Below, in pieces: positions 41,659 to 53,157 of a DNA stretch of 64,000 bases. The position numbers and the translations under genes were made by a program. Under the pieces are notes generated by a model, which saw nothing but the letters and a program-made list of their open reading frames with translations, made no database searches and was not told where the DNA came from. Source of the stretch: Cladopsammia gracilis (Eukaryota; Cnidaria; Anthozoa; Scleractinia; Dendrophylliidae); NCBI GenBank assembly GCA_022457155.1, contig JAJGOT010000502.1:434001-498000 (forward strand). The letters run 5' to 3'. Position 1 is the first letter of the stretch. Each line of letters starts with the position of its first letter.

Positions 41659-43608
41659 CTACAAGTCAAGGCGAAAATGAGCGCGAATGGCGCGACCAGA
41701 CCTGGTGAGTGTTGTTGTGTGGGGGTATGAGTCGTGATCGTCATCATCCACATCGCTGCCTGAGTCGGTGTCGTATTCATCCTCTTGATCTGGCACTTCA
41801 CCATGCAACAGCAACTATTTCAACTGTGCTATCGTCCACAAACGTGATGCTGGGTGCGTGCGAGTCCCCATCGTCATCTGTGACTTGCGGCATAATTTGT
41901 TCCATTCCTTCTCGACCTTCAACAGTTGAGTCGTCGTGGAACATTACTTTGGAATGAGGAGGTTGAGTGTAATACACTGCTGGTGGGAGAGCTCCGGCTT
42001 TGTCTTTTGTGGTTTTATTCCGCACTGTTCTCTGTCTCATAGGACGATATTTGTCCACCAACTCCTTCATCGCTACTTCAATTGGAAGATTTATCCTTGC
42101 AGCTGTTGGAGGCTTTGTCATGTGTAAAGTATTTGGCGCTCCACTTTGTCGTTCTTTTTAATGATTCTTTTGCAATTGTGCCAAAGTCTCGAGCATACTG
42201 TAAAGCTGTGAAAGTCTCGTTTTTGAAGTGGGAGACTGCATGAAGGTTTTCAACTATAGTGGTCAGTAACGTACGGAGGTCAACGTCACCAAGATAATCC
42301 TCATTATTTTATGCTCTTCAAGTTATTTTGCAGTCGTGCCATACCTTGTTCGAGGAGTTCCAACGAGACCTGTGTTTTCTTTGATACAGTTCCTTCGGGA
42401 CCATTTGTTGCTGCTGCTTCTTTCATGTTGTAGTGCTGTTTAACCGTAGCAACTGTGCTTTTAATATATTCATTCACTGATGAAACATTGTTCACAGCAT
42501 CTTGAAGGGATAGTGATACCGCGTCTACGGTTTGAGCACCAATTCCAAAACTGTCGTACAGTTTCCCAATAATATATCTAATTTAAATGCTGGGTACTAA
42601 CTTGCGGTAGTGGCTTGATTTCTAACTTGTAATTGATCCAACCTAAATTCCTGACTCAAAGGGAAGGATTCCTGATCCTTTTCTTGTAAGACCATACTGA
42701 TTAAATGTATTTATCATTTTTATTTTTATTTTTCTTCTCAGTTTACGTACAAAATCACTGGTAAGCTATGGCCTACACAATAGCCTAGGCCATGTGGCCA
42801 ACTTCATGTTTTGTCCCCACCAGAAACAAGGGGTAAATAAAAATCAAACTGGTTTTAAAAAAATTTGAACTACAACAAATATCCCAAAGATGAAATTATA
42901 CTCTTCACAATCTTGATTTTCCTTTGCTTGCTTAAGGACTTTTAACATAAGTATAAGTCACCAAATATAACAGTTATTTTTATTAAGAACAACCTGGGTT
43001 TGAATAGCAAAACCTTAGCTTTTCCAGCGAATATTGCAATTTGCAATTTTTTTTCCTGCACTTTATGAATTTGAAAGATCAGTTGTCTACTCACCATTGA
43101 GTTCACTCTGGGTTTCCTCAGAAACAAGGAGTGGAACTTCCATTTCCCATTGATGCTTCGTTTTCCCGTGGGCATTCTTGGCCCGCCGGTACAGTTTCAA
43201 CTCGAAATTTCCCATCTCCAACGAGGTGGCCATTTGCGAAATACCAAGAAATTTGATCAAATGCTTCTTTGCGTCCGTTATATTTCTTTGCTCTTTACCG
43301 ATTGGAATTCTGCTTCGATGCCTTTCAAAGCATTTTCCTCGCCACATCTATAAAAGCTGACTAAGGCCCCGTCCACACGTATCCGGATATTTTTGAATCC
43401 GCAACTTTTTTGTTGCGGATTGGCCTTCCGGATACGTGTGGACACACGTATCCGGCGAATTCGGGCAAATACGATTCGAATACGCTACGTGTGGACACGA
43501 ATATTTTCTAATCCGTAACAAAAAAGTTGCGGATTCAAAAATATCCGGATACGTGTGGACGGGGCCTAATACTTCCACAACTCCCGCCGAAGCGGACGTG
43601 GCGGCCAT
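41659..43608 (-). pseudogene. Multi-frame pseudogene of a repeated cnidarian-type protein, interrupted by a MITE
   Basis: On the minus strand the start at 43608 reads MAATSASAGVVEVL. After the MITE at 43365-43566 the frame resumes SFYRCGEENALKGIEAEFQS. Then, after frame breaks, come NGRKEAFDQISWYFANGHLV, SFGIGAQTVDAVSLSLQDAV (near 42530), a Lys/Gln-rich helical stretch, DVDLRTLLTTIVENLHAVSH (near 42280), PMRQRTVRNKTTKDKAGALP (near 42020), an acidic segment and the ending TRSGRAIRAHFRLDL before the stop at 41659. I associate the KDKAGALPP and RSGR...R tail with a repeated, probably transposon-linked protein of cnidarians; the biochemical role is unknown. At least three frame breaks plus the insertion make it inactive. 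Confidence 0.6.
43365..43566. mobile_element. 202-bp MITE inside the pseudogene exon
   Basis: The termini are GGCCCCGTCCACACGTATCC and its complement, with long arms containing GGATATTTTTGAATCCGCAA. The flanks are TAA on both sides (43362-43364 and 43567-43569), a Harbinger-like TWA target. Removing it rejoins a protein-coding frame in the pseudogene, which identifies it as an insertion. Confidence 0.85.
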
Positions 43609-43878
43609 TTTGCATACAGAAGTCCCTAGGTACTTGGTGTATCCCTGATCATAATGTATGGTACTTCATGTATCCCTTATTGTAATGTATTTAGATATAT
43701 TGCAGTGTAATTTAGGGTCGGATTACAGTATCTAGGGTTGAAGCACTGATTTTAGTATTTAGGGTTAAGCACTGATTCCAGTATTTCCAATGTATCGAAA
43801 GGGTTAGTTCTAATATATGGTCTGGGCTAGCAGCATATTATCTTATATCCGTTAAAAATTACAATTTTCGGCAGCTAG

Positions 43879-43949
43879 TCCTCCGTGGTGTAGTGGATAG
43901 TGTGCATGGAGTAGATCATACGGCCCGGGTTCGATTCCCCATTCTGCTG
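43879..43949 (+). pseudogene. tRNA-like element (tRNA-derived SINE head or tRNA pseudogene)
   Basis: TGGTGTAGTGGATAGTG matches an A-box/D-arm as in tRNA-Glu-type genes, and GGCCCGGGTTCGATTCCCC matches a B-box/T-arm. A T run follows at 43949-43954 (pol III terminator-like). The T-stem has two mismatched pairs and the acceptor strands do not pair, so it is not a working tRNA. A SINE head is the best reading. Confidence 0.6.
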
Positions 43950-44252
43950 TTTTTATCTTCTTTTTCTACTGAAATAAAAGCTAAGTGTTTAAATACAAAA
44001 TAATAAGGGATACACCAAGTACATACCCAGAAGTCTGCTAAAATCCGCTGACCACAAAATGTCTGAAGAACCTATGAGCATGAGTATTAAGTATGCATGC
44101 TGACCAGTTCGGTCAGTTCCCCCCTCCCACATTTTAGTTTCTGAGTTAAGTTTGAAGAATCTTAGTCCTTTTTTTCTAACATTATTGCCTTCTCTGTGAA
44201 ACTTTTATTGATCTTTAATGAGTGAAATCACTGTTCAAACACCTTTTAACAC
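43950..44252. other. Unassigned interval
   Basis: No gene seen between the tRNA-like element and the foldback element. Confidence 0.3.
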
Positions 44253-44256
44253 TTAA

Positions 44257-45700
44257 GGTCGCGGGGGATAGGTTCCGCTCATCAGTATGCATAAAGAGTA
44301 TGCACGAAGTGCGACGGCTGATACCGAAAATGCGCGAAATATTCATTAACAGGCTCTGTAATGTTTCTGCATCAATAATTGCACGTGCAAAGCGCTGTCT
44401 GGTAAAATACATTAATTTTCAACACATTGGCCGTGTTTTCACGAGCGAGCAAACCAGGTCGCTTAAGCTTGTCGGCAATTAAACAACAAAGAAGGGCATT
44501 GAATTGTCGTTCTTTTGTGTTCTAATTTTCTATTGTCTTAACAAAAGAAAATATATCTACAGGAATGTTAAGCGAGAAAACCCGCCTCGTGAAAACACAG
44601 CCATTGTTCTTTCTGCATGAAGTGTTAACAATAGCGGCCCGTGGATTAAAATTAGCAAAATTACCATAAATATACATATTTTGCATTCGCATTTGCTCGG
44701 GAAGCCTTCGGAAGCGTAAAAACAAGCAATTTTGTCTCCAAGAATTCAGCGCGGATAGAGAATTTCATGAGTTGAAATTGCAGGGAGGTAAACTAGGTGT
44801 ATTGTAGATTGTCATATCTGACTCAAAATTTTTAAATAGGCTTTCAAAGGGAAGATATGAGGCTTCAAATTCTAACATGGACAATTTTACTCCTTTAAAA
44901 GCTAATAACTTTCAGTTAAAGTTGAAATCGAAAAATCGGAGTCAGATATGACACAATAGATGTTTTGACGGATCAGTGAGTGGGGAAATCAACTTCCTTT
45001 GTGTTCTTCTCGAGGAGCAAACTTGGACACAAAACTACGTTTTAAGAAAAGATAACTTTAGTCGCTTACAGCATTGCCGCAAAGCGCGATCCCTTCAATA
45101 AAAAGCAATCCATACGCACTTAAAAAACGTGGTTTTGTGTCCAAGTTTGCTCCTCGAGAAGTTGATTTCACCGCTCACTGATCCGTCAAAACGTCTATTG
45201 TGTTATATCTGACTCCGAATTTTTGATTTCAAATTAACTTCAATTAAAAGTTATTAGCTTTTAAAGGAGTAAAATTGTCCAAGTTAGAATTTGAAGCCTC
45301 ATATCTTCCCTTTGAAAGCCTATTAAGAAATTTTGAGTCAGATATGACAATCTACAATACACCTAGTTTACCTCCCTGCAGTGTCAACTCATGAAATTCT
45401 CTATCCGCGCTGAATTCTTGGACACAAAATTGCTTGTTTTTAGGCTCCCAAAGGCTTCCCGAGCAAACACGAATGCAAAAAAATATATATATTTATGGTA
45501 ATTTTGTTAATTTTGGTAATTTGCGTTGAAAAATAGCATATTTTACCAGACAGCGCTTTGCACGTGCAATTATTGATGCAGAAACATCACAGAGCCTGTT
45601 CGTGAATATTTCGCGCATTTTCGTTATCAGCCGTCGATTTCGTGCATACTCTTTTAATAAATGCATACAGCTGATGAGCGGAACCTGTCCCCCCGCGGCC
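44257..45700. mobile_element. 1.4-kb foldback element with TTAA flanks
   Basis: Nearly the whole element is an inverted repeat. The left arm runs to about 45045 and the right arm from about 45120, leaving a ~75-bp loop. The termini are GGTCGCGGGGG at the left and the complement of GGCCGCGGGGG at the right. TTAA lies at 44253-44256 and 45701-45704. The left arm is longer because it carries a nested insertion at 44429-44602. Frames in the arms are unassigned. A TTAA target fits piggyBac or Kolobok-type mobilisation. Confidence 0.85.
44429..44602. mobile_element. Nested MITE in the left foldback arm
   Basis: Begins GGCCGTGTTTTCACGAG, ends CTCGTGAAAACACAGCC, flanked by ATT on both sides. It is absent from the corresponding place of the right arm (near 45525), which dates it after the foldback element formed. 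Confidence 0.7.
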
Positions 45701-46218
45701 TTAATGTTTGTAAAGGGCCATTGGGCAATTTATTGGAAATTGTGCTGAAAAGGTAAATAAATATTATTATTATTAGTTACATTATTGTGGTTATTTACGT
45801 CAGACTAGCTAATTAACCAAGCTTCGCTTCAAAGTGCACAAGGTCTATTGCATGTAATAAAACTCTGATTTTAAATTTCACTTCTAGTTTACGCAAAACG
45901 CATTGTTGTCTAGTCAACAACATGTTTTCGACAACATGTTTTCGGCAACATGGAACAGCTTTAGCGCTAAGTTCAAGTGTTGTCTTCAAACCGTCATGTC
46001 ACAGTCTGGTTACAGTCAGTGGTTACTTCAGAGGCCTTCTCATCGGCTGTTCTATACGTTTAATAATCGACTCAGCAGTTACTCGTCAGAAGCGTTCGCT
46101 CTTTTCCTGGTGCCACTGCTGTTTTCATTCGTATTTAGTACACACCAAGTCGTTTACAGCATCGAACTTGCCTGAGATCGCGAAAGTTTTGTTAGAGATA
46201 AAACAAAGCTATTACAAG
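45701..46218 (+). promoter_or_regulatory. Upstream region of the chondroitin synthase gene
   Basis: The interval holds the presumed promoter and 5' UTR. The frame that carries the gene is open back to 45922, but the translation before 46219 lacks family similarity. A repeated CAACATGTTTTCG word occurs at about 45918-45950. No core promoter element can be named with confidence. Confidence 0.3.
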
Positions 46219-48862
46219 ATGCCATTGCAGCTTGGACAATTAATCGGTCAATTTGTGTTACTGTTTTGTGGAGTGATCGTTGGTTTCCAAATTACCTTGT
46301 TTATCCGACAGAATCAATGCCATTTGATGTATTCAAGGTTGAATATGCGACCGAGGACTCTGGCAAAAGAACTTGGCAGCCGTCAGTTTCTGTTTGTTGG
46401 TGTTATGACTGCTGAGCGGCTGGTGGAAACTCGAGCTAAAGGGGTATATGATACATGGGGCAAGAAAGTACCTGGAAAACTGATGTTTTTCAAGCGGTGA
46501 TACTGGGAAAAAGCTCGGGCTGCCAGTGGTGAGTTTACCAGGCGTGGATGATACATATCCGCCGCTGAAAAAATCATTGATGATGATTAAATACATGCAT
46601 GATTTCTATGTCGACGACTACGAATGGTTTATGCGAGCAGATGACGACGTTTACGTCCGGAACGACAAATTGGTTCACTTCTTACAATCATTGAACAGTT
46701 CCGATGATACTCACTTGGGACATGCGGGAACAGGTGCAAAGGAAGAAATAGGAATACTGAACCTGTATCCGGGGGAGAACTACTGCATGGGGGGCCCGGG
46801 GGTCATACTGAGTCGCAGTGTTCTGAAAAAGGTTGCGCCACATTTGGAGCATTGTCTTGAAACAGCACCAACATCACACGAAGACATCGAGCTTGGACGT
46901 TGTATACAGCGCTTTACTGGGGTGCCTTGCACTTGGGCTTATGAGGTAGGCCCCCGGGGGTACTCTTATATATACAGTATATAACTGAGCTTTATGGGTG
47001 TGCCCGCTGTGAAGGGTATTGTTTTCACGCAGTTTAGTCTGGGATAGGGTATAGAAATCAGAGGTTTTTAATCATTTGCCGGAAACTGATCAGTAGTATG
47101 AAGATGGAGTTTCTGAAAAATAGCTAGCCTGGGATAGGGTAGGGATATAGCATATATGGGGATGTATTATCCAATAGGGTATTTCAACCTATATGGCACA
47201 CGTCTACCCATACTTACACTTGGGTTGTGTACTCCGGTCCGCTCCCCCCCCCCCCCCCCCCCGGCCCCCCACCACCCGGGAATTCAGTTGGAACCAAACG
47301 TTAGTGTGCCACCGACGTACCCACGGTTTTAGTAGATTGTTAGTTTAAACAAACGCCATTTCTGGTTTCGACCTAGCTGGTTGGATGTCTAAGTCACATT
47401 TCTCTGTGCTTTTTAGATGCGTGATCTTTTCTTTCACCACAACACTGAGAAGGGGAAAGTGTTTTACGGTGACTTGAACACAAAAACCATTCGTGATGCT
47501 ATTACGCTTCACCCTGTTAAAGAACCTCCTTACATGCACCGCCTGCACGTACACTTCATGAACGAACGAATTCATCATCTCCAATATGAAGCTATTAAAC
47601 TGCAGAGGGTTTTAAGAAACATGGATCGGCTGATCCAAGCAGATGGAAACTGGATTCCTCCCCAGGACGCAAAAGATTATCAACATCAGCTGGCCAGAAA
47701 TAGCACTGAACAGTGGAATGTGTTCACTTCTCACTCGTTCTACTCTAATGCAATGTTACAGTCTCCTAGGACTGACATACGTGGAGCACTGAAGTTTGAA
47801 TTGAGAAATTTACTGGAGACAACAAAAGAATTGTTAAAAGAAGAGACCAGGAGGACTCCACATGCTGGGATTATGAAGATCCAAAAAATAAATCATGGTT
47901 ACAGGCGTGTTCACCCTTTATATGGTGTTCAATACATCATGCCAGTAGCAGTTAAAACAGAGAAGACAATCCGTCTTCAGAATAAAGGAAAAACTAAAAA
48001 AATTTCAATTCTACATAAGAGACAGTTCAACACCCAACGGCCATTTGGAAACCTGTTTTACAGCGAGGAGCCTCTTCGTGACTTGTACACTTATGTGCAC
48101 TTTATTGTCCCTTTGGAAGGGCGTCTGGAAACGTGTCGTCGCTTCATGAAGAATTTCGAGGAGGTCTGCCTCTTACCATTTCTGAGAGTAAAGCTTGTAG
48201 TCGCGTATTCGTCGTCTGTTTCTTCACCTGATGAGCACAAAGCTATAATGAAGGAATATCAAGATAAATATCCTTTAGCTGGTCTTATTTGGCTTGACTT
48301 TGTGGGTAACTTTTCCCGCGGGATAGTCCTTTCTCTCGCAGCCGATGAATTTGACAAGACAGCTTTGTTGTTCTTTTGTGATGTTGACTTGATATTCAGC
48401 AAGGAGTTTATCGACCGTTGTCGAATGAATACGGCGCTTGGAAAACAAGTTTATTTCCCAATAATGTTCAGCCAGTTTGATCCTGAGCTATCACACACCG
48501 CCAACAACAGACCTGACACTCAATACACCATTAACGCAGATGCAGGAATTTGGAGGACATACTCCTTCGGCCCTGCTTGTATGTACCATCAAGATCTGCA
48601 CACTGTTGGAGGGTTTGACACAAACATTAAGGGCTGGGGGTGGGAGGATGTGGATTTATACGAGAAATTTGTCAACTACAAAGGGATTGAGGTGTTTCGA
48701 GCAGTCGATTTAGGTCTTATACATGTTTATCATCCGGTAAAATGCGATCCAAAACTACCCTCTCGACAACTGACTCAATGTCAAGGCTCGAAAGCATCGG
48801 GATTAGCTAATCAAAAGTCGTTACTAAGATCTATACTCACCATGCAAAAGAAAGGACCATAG
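46219..48862 (+). CDS. CHSY1: Chondroitin sulfate synthase, CHSY1-like (two exons)
   Basis: This bifunctional Golgi enzyme alternately adds GlcA and GalNAc to growing chondroitin. Exon 1 is 46219-46945, intron 46946-47416 (GAG|GTAGGC...TTTTTAG|ATG, phase 0), exon 2 47417-48862; total ~723 residues against ~800 in vertebrates. ATG 46219 is chosen because residues 9-30 form the type II membrane anchor (QFVLLFCGVIVGFQITLFI). The GT31-like half has FLFVGVMTAERL, PGVDDTYPPLKKS and the metal site RADDDVYVR (46640-46648), with CMGGPGVI. The C-terminal GT7-like half has FFCDVDLIF (DVD at 48380-48388) and GWGWEDVDLY. Having both DDD and DVD favours CHSY1/CHSY3 over the inactive CHPF partner. Exon 1 needs a frame change near 46486-46492 (in a T run before CAAGCGGTGATAC): a sequencing error or a real lesion. 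No other plus-strand gene adjoins it. Confidence 0.93.
46949..47268. mobile_element. MITE filling most of the CHSY1-like intron
   Basis: It starts GGCCCCCGGGGGTACTC three bases after the splice donor GT and ends in a C-rich GTACTCCGGTCCGCTCCCC...GGCCCC complement, with GGGATAGGGTA words and a GGGTATTTCAAC/GGCACACGTCTACCC interior. It covers about two thirds of the 471-bp intron. A C run of about 20 bases lies near its right end. Confidence 0.65.
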
Positions 48863-49144
48863 TAACTTTCATTTGTGGATGTTTGTCAACAGGGGCGTTT
48901 ATTAGAAACTCGGTTAGTTCAAAACTCAAAGAATAAGAGGTACGCTGAGCACTTAAAAGAAGGGGAAAAACAGACCTAGTGTACTGCTTTACAGGAAACC
49001 AGACTCCGGTGTAAAGAAGTATTGGCGAGTCCCTGTCTCGTAATTTCCTTTTTTATGAGTGGCAGAGAAAGCGGTGAAATTAAAAAAGGGCAGGTTTTTA
49101 AACTATGCATCCTTTTCATGCAGCACATCAAATGAATCTTGAGG
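48863..49144 (+). other. 3' flank of the chondroitin synthase gene
   Basis: Presumed 3' UTR; no canonical AATAAA stands out before the LINE fragment. Confidence 0.3.
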
Positions 49145-49629
49145 GTGTTTCCCTAAGATAGCACCAGACTATTTACAAAATTTCTTTAAACTGACCTCAG
49201 AGGTACATAGCTACAATCTTAGAGGCAGCAAATTTTACCTGCAACTCAGGAAGCCTAGAACTAATTTCATGAAACGATCTTTCTCCTATCGCGGTGCCAT
49301 TGCCTGGAATGAGCTTCCCAACGAAATACGAAAACTCAGTAGTTTAACCGCTTTCAAAAGAGCTCTCGAACAAAAATAGAACCTCTGGTTCTATAACACG
49401 CATCTACGTTTGTAGCTAAATCTTTATGTGTGTATAGAGGATATTATGATGTAAGTTAGTGTTTTTGTTAATCCTTTTAGTATTATCTACATTAGTATAG
49501 TATTACAGTTTTGCCACTATATATATGTAAACTATTTTCTGTTATCATTTGAATTAGATTATATTTTAGTGCACGGCATGTCTGAAAAATAGTTTTACTG
49601 ATCCGTTTTACCGTGTTGAAATAAAATTA

Positions 49630-49697
<68 letters not shown>

Positions 49698-49700
49698 ATT
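49145..49700 (+). pseudogene. LINE C-terminal fragment with (TTGA)n tail
   Basis: The translation APDYLQNFF...YNLRGSKFYL, then FSYRGAIAWNELPNEIRKLS and a stop at 49377-49379, is the typical extreme C-terminus of CR1-like LINE proteins (an AWN-LP-EIR motif). The 3' UTR ends in a TTGA microsatellite (about 49628-49698) instead of poly(A). No upstream reverse transcriptase remains. Confidence 0.8.
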
Positions 49701-50919
49701 CTGCCTGCAATGCGGGTGGCATTTATTATCTGGGGAGGCGGAGGGGGCGGGGGGGGGGGGTTACTTCTATGCTATACAAGGTATAAAATGTGACAACTTT
49801 GCTGTGAAAATGGGTATGTTTTGCCTCGTAGTCTGAACTATGATGGGTTAATGTTAAGGTGTGAAAATGGCTAGGTGAAGTCACATTTCTTGGTCCGGAA
49901 AATATCACAGCAAAATCTTCTCTTGATCAAAGTGTAAGGACTTACACCCCACACCATGAGAGTATTTTAAATTAATGTCATTCTTGGCACTAGCCAAACA
50001 AAATTCAGAATTGGCTACAAGCCGAAACTGAACCAAAACAACTCAAACCTTAATTAATAAAGCGCAATGGTTATGAAACTTGAGAAATTTCTTCGTTCGA
50101 TGTCTTTGCTTGCGATTTTGGGCCTTGACCGGCCGTGTACAACCATAATAGATTTTTTAATTTGTTCGAGCAATTAACCAATACGGAAATGTTTCGTGTA
50201 ATTATTTAGTCATAGCGTGTGATCGAAAAGCAAAAGATGTGCACGGTTGTAGTACTTTCAACATAACTAGGGACGGATAATCCGTCTGAACGCAACTTGG
50301 GCAAGCATTTTTTAGACGAACTATCTGCTTACTAGCTAGTTCGTCTTGGCAGACTAAGGTGGATAATCCGTCTAATTAGTCATGACAGGTAACATTCGTA
50401 ACGTCCGAATATGAACAAATATATGATTCATGCATGACGACGTCTCTAAAACCTGGCGAAGTATCGGAGTTGCGTGTGTGTGGATAGATCTGGAGGTCGC
50501 AAAAAGGCATTTTGCAAAAGCTTTCTAACTTACCGCAATAGCATGGTCCTCAATGATAGATGAAGAAAAATTAAAGTTTCTTTTTGTTTGACCCAGGATT
50601 TGAAGAACTTTCTTTTTCGAATAGCGAAACGCTCAGGGAGAGATTTCCGTATATAAAACCCCGCATTAGTTATGCACAACGTTATTATTGCTGCGGAACG
50701 AGCGCAGCGAGTGAGCAGCAACATAATCAGGATTTAAGAAAAATATATGAGAAAAAATATATAAGCTAGGAAAAATCTCGAATTGATCGCTTTTTACCAG
50801 AATTCACTGCGACACGAACACATTTTGGGCCAGAATGCACTGCGCCACGAACAATAGCCTCGCTTGCTGCTTGCTGTTGGCTGCGCGTTTGTAATATTTT
50901 GGTCCAACATGTCCCAGTC
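49701..50919. other. Unassigned interval
   Basis: A G-rich run at 49738-49762 and a GACGGATAATCCGTC palindrome at about 50273-50288, part of which recurs near 50370. No gene seen. Confidence 0.35.
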
Positions 50920-50970
50920 TAGTCTCCCACGCAGCCGTCATTTGTCTCGTCACGCAACGCTCCTCCCCAC
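50920..50970. mobile_element. Partial TAGTCTCCCACGC MITE
   Basis: Matches one half of the element at 39648-39735 in reverse-complement order (TAGTCTCCCACGCAGCCG, then CGTCACGCAACGCTCC). It stops where the next MITE begins. Confidence 0.65.
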
Positions 50971-50974
50971 TAAC

Positions 50975-51142
50975 AAAAAGGAGCCTACTACACTTATTTT
51001 GTAGCGGGGAAAGTTTGTTCAGCTGGTTTGAATTCGTGCGTCATGACGCGGGGACAAAATGACCCACATTTCGATGTCGCATCGTGTGCACTGCTCTTGC
51101 AAACTGTCCCCGCTACAAAATAAGTGTAGTAGGCTCCTTTTT
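50975..51142. mobile_element. MITE with ~40-bp arms
   Basis: AAAAAGGAGCCTACTACACT...TTTTGTAGCGGGGA at the left is exactly complementary to TCCCCGCTACAAAATAAG...GGCTCCTTTTT at the right, with one mismatch further in. It truncates the preceding MITE. Confidence 0.8.
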
Positions 51143-52373
51143 CTTCTCTCCTTTTCAGCCACTTGCGTATCCATCGTTTTCGGTAAACATAATTACACAT
51201 TTCTTCATCTAGTATCATTGGCAGTAGTAGAAACTTCTTTTTTCTAACCATGGAGTCCGCCATCTTTCTTTGCTCGAATACTAGTTCCCAGCCGCCCTTA
51301 GTGATTTGTGTGATTTTTATACCTCAATTCGCTTTGTGTGCACCAGCTTGCGTACTGTCCCTGCAACATGCGCCAGTATGCTGTGCGCACGAAGGGGCTT
51401 GTCCCCGCAACATGTCCCCTAGTGTGTGCCGGCCTTTACTGAGCTAGCGTTGACTTTTCGATTTAAAAATTTGAACGCGACAGCCGTACGTTTGGGCAAA
51501 TTTGAATTCTCGGAAAAAATAACAACTCAACCACCGGCTGTTTGCAAATGTTACAACGTACACTGCCAGCGTAGCATATATAAGCATTTATTTTCTAACC
51601 GTTTAAAAAAGAGCGGCTCCTTCATTTCAATTCTTTTTTATTGAATTGTCAGAATTTTTTCCGTTGCAGATTTTCTTTGCGGTTTGAGCACTAGATGGGT
51701 TTCTTTAATCTCCCAAGGCGGTCGTGACGGTTTTGAAGAAATCATTTCGGTGAAAGTATTAAAAGTCTATATTTGTATATGCCAAAAAAAAAAGAAATAA
51801 TTATTAACCAAACCTCGAACTCTGTGAAAAAAAATTTTTAGTCTGACGGTTGAGTTTTGTTTTATTGTCAGGAATTCATCGCGTTGGATTTACTGTTTTG
51901 AATCGTCTGGAAATTAATAACTCAACTGGCGAAACGCTGTAATATCGATGGATTTTCCGGCAGTGAAATATATGTTGAAGAATGCGCCGTTTCTATAAGA
52001 CGATACTCTTTTTATGCAGTTTTGAATTTCTCTTTTACTTAATTTTATTTCAGCTTAATCCGACTGCCCGAACCTAACGCGTGGAACTCAAAGCTCATAA
52101 AACTTAATTAACCACGACGGCGAACGAGCCGTGTTTTCGTTGTTTTGAAATCCGTAGGTCACTTTTTAATTTGCCTGAACTATGACCGTCGCTTTCACTG
52201 GTACTTATGCAGTTAAGAATATCTTCTTTCGCTGTCGTCAAGTGTATTTATTTTCCAACCCCGCCGTTGACGCCGTAGAGAAAACTTGTTACGAGCGAAC
52301 AAATTATTTTAAATCCACTGCCAGCACTTTTATTTGTGTAGACATACGGTACAGCCGTCGCATTCCATATCTT
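51143..52373. other. Unassigned interval
   Basis: Around 51335-51435, CTTGTCCCCGCAACATGTCC and GTGTGTGCCGGCCTTTA look like the end of another MITE. No gene recognised. Confidence 0.35.
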
Positions 52374-52645
52374 CACACAGTTTGGAGTTTCCGTTTCACT
52401 TGAATCGCCGACATTAACCTTCCAAATCGCGCTGTTAAAACAAGTCAAGTTTAAAAGGGATGGAATCGAAGTTAATTGAAAATCCAACGCTGTACAGCCA
52501 AAACTCGTATCACACAGTTTGGAGTTTCTCTTTCATTTGAATCGCCGATATTTACCTTCCAAATCGCGCTGTTAAAATAAGTCAAGTTCAAAAGGGATGG
52601 AATCGAAGTTAATTGAAAATCTAACGCTGTACAGCCAAAACTTGT
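52374..52645. repeat. 137-bp tandem duplication
   Basis: CACACAGTTTGGAGTTTC starts at 52374 and again at 52511. Both units continue through TGAATCGCCGA...GCGCTGTTAAAA and CAACGCTGTACAGCC-like ends with few differences. Confidence 0.85.
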
Positions 52646-53040
52646 ATTGATCTGTTTTGATGGTGAACGAACAAGTTGAAATTTCATTGTTCTGTACTCG
52701 ACATTTCATTGGCTAAAGTAAAAAATGTTGGAATCTATTGTTCTCGTTCTGTTTTGTGATTGGTTAACTTTGTCTGGGTGACCCCGGTAACAGTAGCCGC
52801 ACTTTAAAAGCACCTCTAAAAAAGATCACGTTTAAAAACTGACAATGATCCAATATGGATAGCTTTTATCGATTCCCATGAATCTGTGAAGAGATTTCAA
52901 CCGTTCACCAAGCATTTAATTTTTAAAGGAAGTAAAACTCTACATCCGGTAATCTGTAATTGGCTAATTTGTTGACAAGCTGTCAATCGGTGGATGAAAT
53001 CAACCGTGACAACTCGGTGGGCATTTTTCAAAATCGTGGG

Positions 53041-53157
53041 GTTTGCAGGCAAGCGTTCCCTCATCTCCCCACTCCCACCCCCGTCCTCCGATTTTTTGCT
53101 CTCGCCCCAATTTTCGCGCTGCCAGAATGCGGAAAAGAACGCTTGCTACGCAGGCTA
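53041..53157. mobile_element. MITE related to the TAGCCTG family
   Basis: The left end GTTTGCAGGCAAGCGTTCC and right end AAGAACGCTTGCTACGCAGG + CTA form imperfect arms. The right terminus is the AGGCTA of the 31378-31474 family. It abuts the start of a LINE fragment. Target duplication not resolved. Confidence 0.6.

Noticed and set aside
41397..42127. Plus-strand frames opposite the pseudogene
   Set aside because: They overlap minus-strand segments with coherent protein similarity and have no motifs of their own.
43879..43949. Functional tRNA gene
   Set aside because: The acceptor strands do not pair and the T-stem has two mismatches; SINE head or pseudogene instead.
47241..47265. Long C run and other G/C runs (20101-20132, 39600-39615, 49738-49762) as functional G-quadruplexes
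   Set aside because: They could form quadruplexes, but each lies in or beside repeat DNA and run lengths are unreliable in assemblies; no further evidence.
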